From Paracoccus sp. (in: a-proteobacteria) (GTDB taxonomy: Bacteria > Pseudomonadota > Alphaproteobacteria > Rhodobacterales > Rhodobacteraceae), in assembly GCA_031178645.1 (NCBI GenBank), contig JAPSIP010000012.1, positions 1 through 14,136 of the forward strand: a stretch of DNA of 14,136 nt. Direction: 5' to 3'. This document shows positions 12,697 through 14,136 of this stretch, in pieces. The position numbers were made by a program, and so were the translations under genes. The notes beneath the pieces are model-generated. The model searched no databases and was not told the origin of the DNA. It worked only from the letters and a program-made list of their open reading frames with translations. Position 1 is the first letter of the stretch. The number at the start of each line of letters is the position of its first letter.

Positions 12697-14136
12697 ATGA
12701 GCGATACCCACGCCCAAACCGTCCCCTTCGTGCGCGACACCATGCTTCCCGCGGCCGAGCCTCCGATCCGAGAGGCGGGGGCGGTCCGCTGGCTGCGGCT
12801 GAACCTGTTCTCGGGGCCGGTCAACACGGTGCTGACGATCCTGGGCGCCTTGGTCGTCTGGTTCCTGGTCAGCCATTTCTGGGACTGGTTCGCCCATTCG
12901 GTCTGGAACGCGGGCAGCCTGTCGGAATGCCGCCAGATCATCGCCGAGCGTTGGGGCGAGGGCGCGCGCGGCGCTTGCTGGGCCGTCATCCGCGAACGCT
13001 GGAATCAGTATACCTACGGATTCTATCCGTCGGAACTTTATTGGCGCCCGACCATGGCCTTTGGCCTGCTGTTCCTGGCCCTGGCGCCTGTCCTGTTCTC
13101 GGAAGCGCCGGGCATCCGCCGGATCGTGCTGGGCACGACGACGGTGCTGACGCTGGGGTTGATGATCGCGCTTGGCGCACCGGCAGCCTGGCTGGTCTTC
13201 GCCGCCGTGGTGCTGATCGGCGGTTTGATGATCTCGGAGCGGCGGGTGTCATTGCTGCTGGTCTTCTCGATCCTCTATCCGCTGATGGGGGTCTGGTTCC
13301 TCTGGGGCGGCTCGGCCTGGGGGCCGATCATGGTGCTGATGGGGCCGGTCCTGGGCTGGATCGCGTGGCGGGTGCTGCATCCCGTTTCGGGCCTTTTGGC
13401 CGTCGTCGCGGCCCTGGTCGTTCCGCTGCTGTGGTGGGTCGGTTATGCGGGCGAGGCCGCGCGCGACGCCGAGGGCATCCTGTCGCTGTCCATCCCGGCC
13501 GTCGCATCGGATCGCTTCGGGGGCTTCCTGCTGTCGATCACCATCGGCATCGCCGGGATCGCGCTGTCGCTGCCGCTGGGGATCGTTCTGGCCCTTGCGC
13601 GGCGGTCGGACATGTTCCTGGTAAAATCGCTGGCGGTGATCTTCATCGAGTTCATCCGGGGCGTGCCGCTGATCGCGCTGCTGTTCGTGGCGTCGCTGCT
13701 GCTGAACTACTTCCTGCCGCCGGGCACGAATTTCGACATCATCCTGCGCGTGATCATCATGGTGACGCTGTTCGCCGCCGCCTACATGGCCGAGGTGATC
13801 CGGGGCGGGTTGGCCGCATTGCCCAAGGGGCAATACGAGGCCGCCGATGCGCTTGGCCTGGACTACTGGAAGGCGCAGCGGCTGATCGTGCTGCCGCAGG
13901 CGTTGAAGATCAGTATCCCCGGCATCGTGTCCACCTTCATCGGCATGTTCAAGGACACGACGCTGGTGACCTTCGTGGGCCTTTACGACCCGCTGAAATC
14001 CATGTCCGACGCGGTGCGCGCCAGCACGTCCTGGAAGGGCATCTATTGGGAGCCGTATATCTTCGTCGGCTGCATCTTCTTTCTGATCTGCTTCGGCATG
14101 TCGCGCTATTCGATGTATCTCGAACGCCGGCTGGCC
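12697..14136 (+). CDS. aapM: Amino-acid ABC transporter permease 2 (AapM/BztC type), 3' end outside window
   Basis: This is the second permease of the importer. The frame is open from ATG 12697 (AAGGAG at 12684-12689) to the window edge, 480 residues without a stop. The sequence ends in SRYSMYLERRLA, which resembles the family's last residues, so only a few codons should be missing. The standard permease domain begins at about residue 274 (FGGFLLSITIGIAGIALSLP). The EAA loop starts at 366 (EVIRGGLAALPKGQYEAADA, then LGLDYWKAQRLIVLPQALK), and FKDTTLVTFVGLYD follows. What is odd is the region before it: after a first helix (about 44-62) and a periplasmic stretch, residues about 117-250 hold several extra hydrophobic segments (for example IVLGTTTVLTLGLMIALG and LLAVVAALVVPLLWWVGY). 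This makes the protein clearly longer than the AapM (about 384) and BztC (about 434) lengths I recall. Confidence 0.92.
   Translation, partial: MSDTHAQTVPFVRDTMLPAAEPPIREAGAVRWLRLNLFSGPVNTVLTILGALVVWFLVSHFWDWFAHSVWNAGSLSECRQIIAERWGEGARGACWAVIRERWNQYTYGFYPSELYWRPTMAFGLLFLALAPVLFSEAPGIRRIVLGTTTVLTLGLMIALGAPAAWLVFAAVVLIGGLMISERRVSLLLVFSILYPLMGVWFLWGGSAWGPIMVLMGPVLGWIAWRVLHPVSGLLAVVAALVVPLLWWVGYAGEAARDAEGILSLSIPAVASDRFGGFLLSITIGIAGIALSLPLGIVLALARRSDMFLVKSLAVIFIEFIRGVPLIALLFVASLLLNYFLPPGTNFDIILRVIIMVTLFAAAYMAEVIRGGLAALPKGQYEAADALGLDYWKAQRLIVLPQALKISIPGIVSTFIGMFKDTTLVTFVGLYDPLKSMSDAVRASTSWKGIYWEPYIFVGCIFFLICFGMSRYSMYLERRLA

Overview
The window is GC-rich, densely packed and entirely plus-strand chromosomal DNA from an alphaproteobacterium. 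The evidence is a secY-adk-rpsM-rpsK-rpoA-rplQ ribosomal block, a bacterial ATP12 chaperone, an Aap/Bzt-type amino-acid ABC transporter and a LuxR/LuxI pair of the Rhodobacteraceae type. Paracoccus or a close relative is the best guess; this rests on remembered family features, not on a search.

Region 1 (1-4455) is the end of the ribosomal-protein superoperon: the 3' part of secY, then adk, rpsM (S13), rpsK (S11), rpoA and rplQ (L17), closed by a clear intrinsic terminator at 4421-4455. GC-rich hairpins lie in most of the gaps, including both sides of rpoA. rpsD (S4, the E. coli alpha-operon autoregulator) and rpmJ are absent from the block.

Region 2 (4456-6000) is a quorum-sensing island. 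An AT-rich intergenic stretch carries a perfect 6-4-6 palindrome and a second dyad over a possible promoter. It is followed by luxR (AHL receptor/regulator) and luxI (AHL synthase). LuxI has all the family's catalytic residues that I can check. LuxR keeps the ligand-pocket residues but has Gln in place of a near-invariant HTH Glu. A small minus-strand frame with a good ribosome binding site faces away from luxR and is an uncertain extra gene.

Region 3 (6021-10143) is a tight housekeeping cluster: rarA (AAA+ replication/recombination ATPase), crcB/fluC (fluoride channel), an RluC-type pseudouridine synthase, a HAD phosphatase and the F1-ATPase assembly chaperone ATP12. The last four are joined by three consecutive ATGA start/stop overlaps, so they are probably translationally coupled.

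Region 4 (10144-14136) is a polar amino-acid ABC importer: the periplasmic binding protein (aapJ/bztA), permease 1 (aapQ/bztB) and permease 2 (aapM/bztC, running off the window end). A strong hairpin sits in the leader and another lies between aapJ and aapQ. The ATPase gene (aapP/bztD) is expected just beyond the window. The second permease has an unusually long hydrophobic region before its transport domain.

I see no CRISPR array, tRNA, rRNA, insertion sequence or prophage. Most of the window is ordinary core genome. The points worth following up are in the luxR upstream region, possible leaderless starts of luxR and rarA, the intercistronic hairpins and the enlarged AapM.
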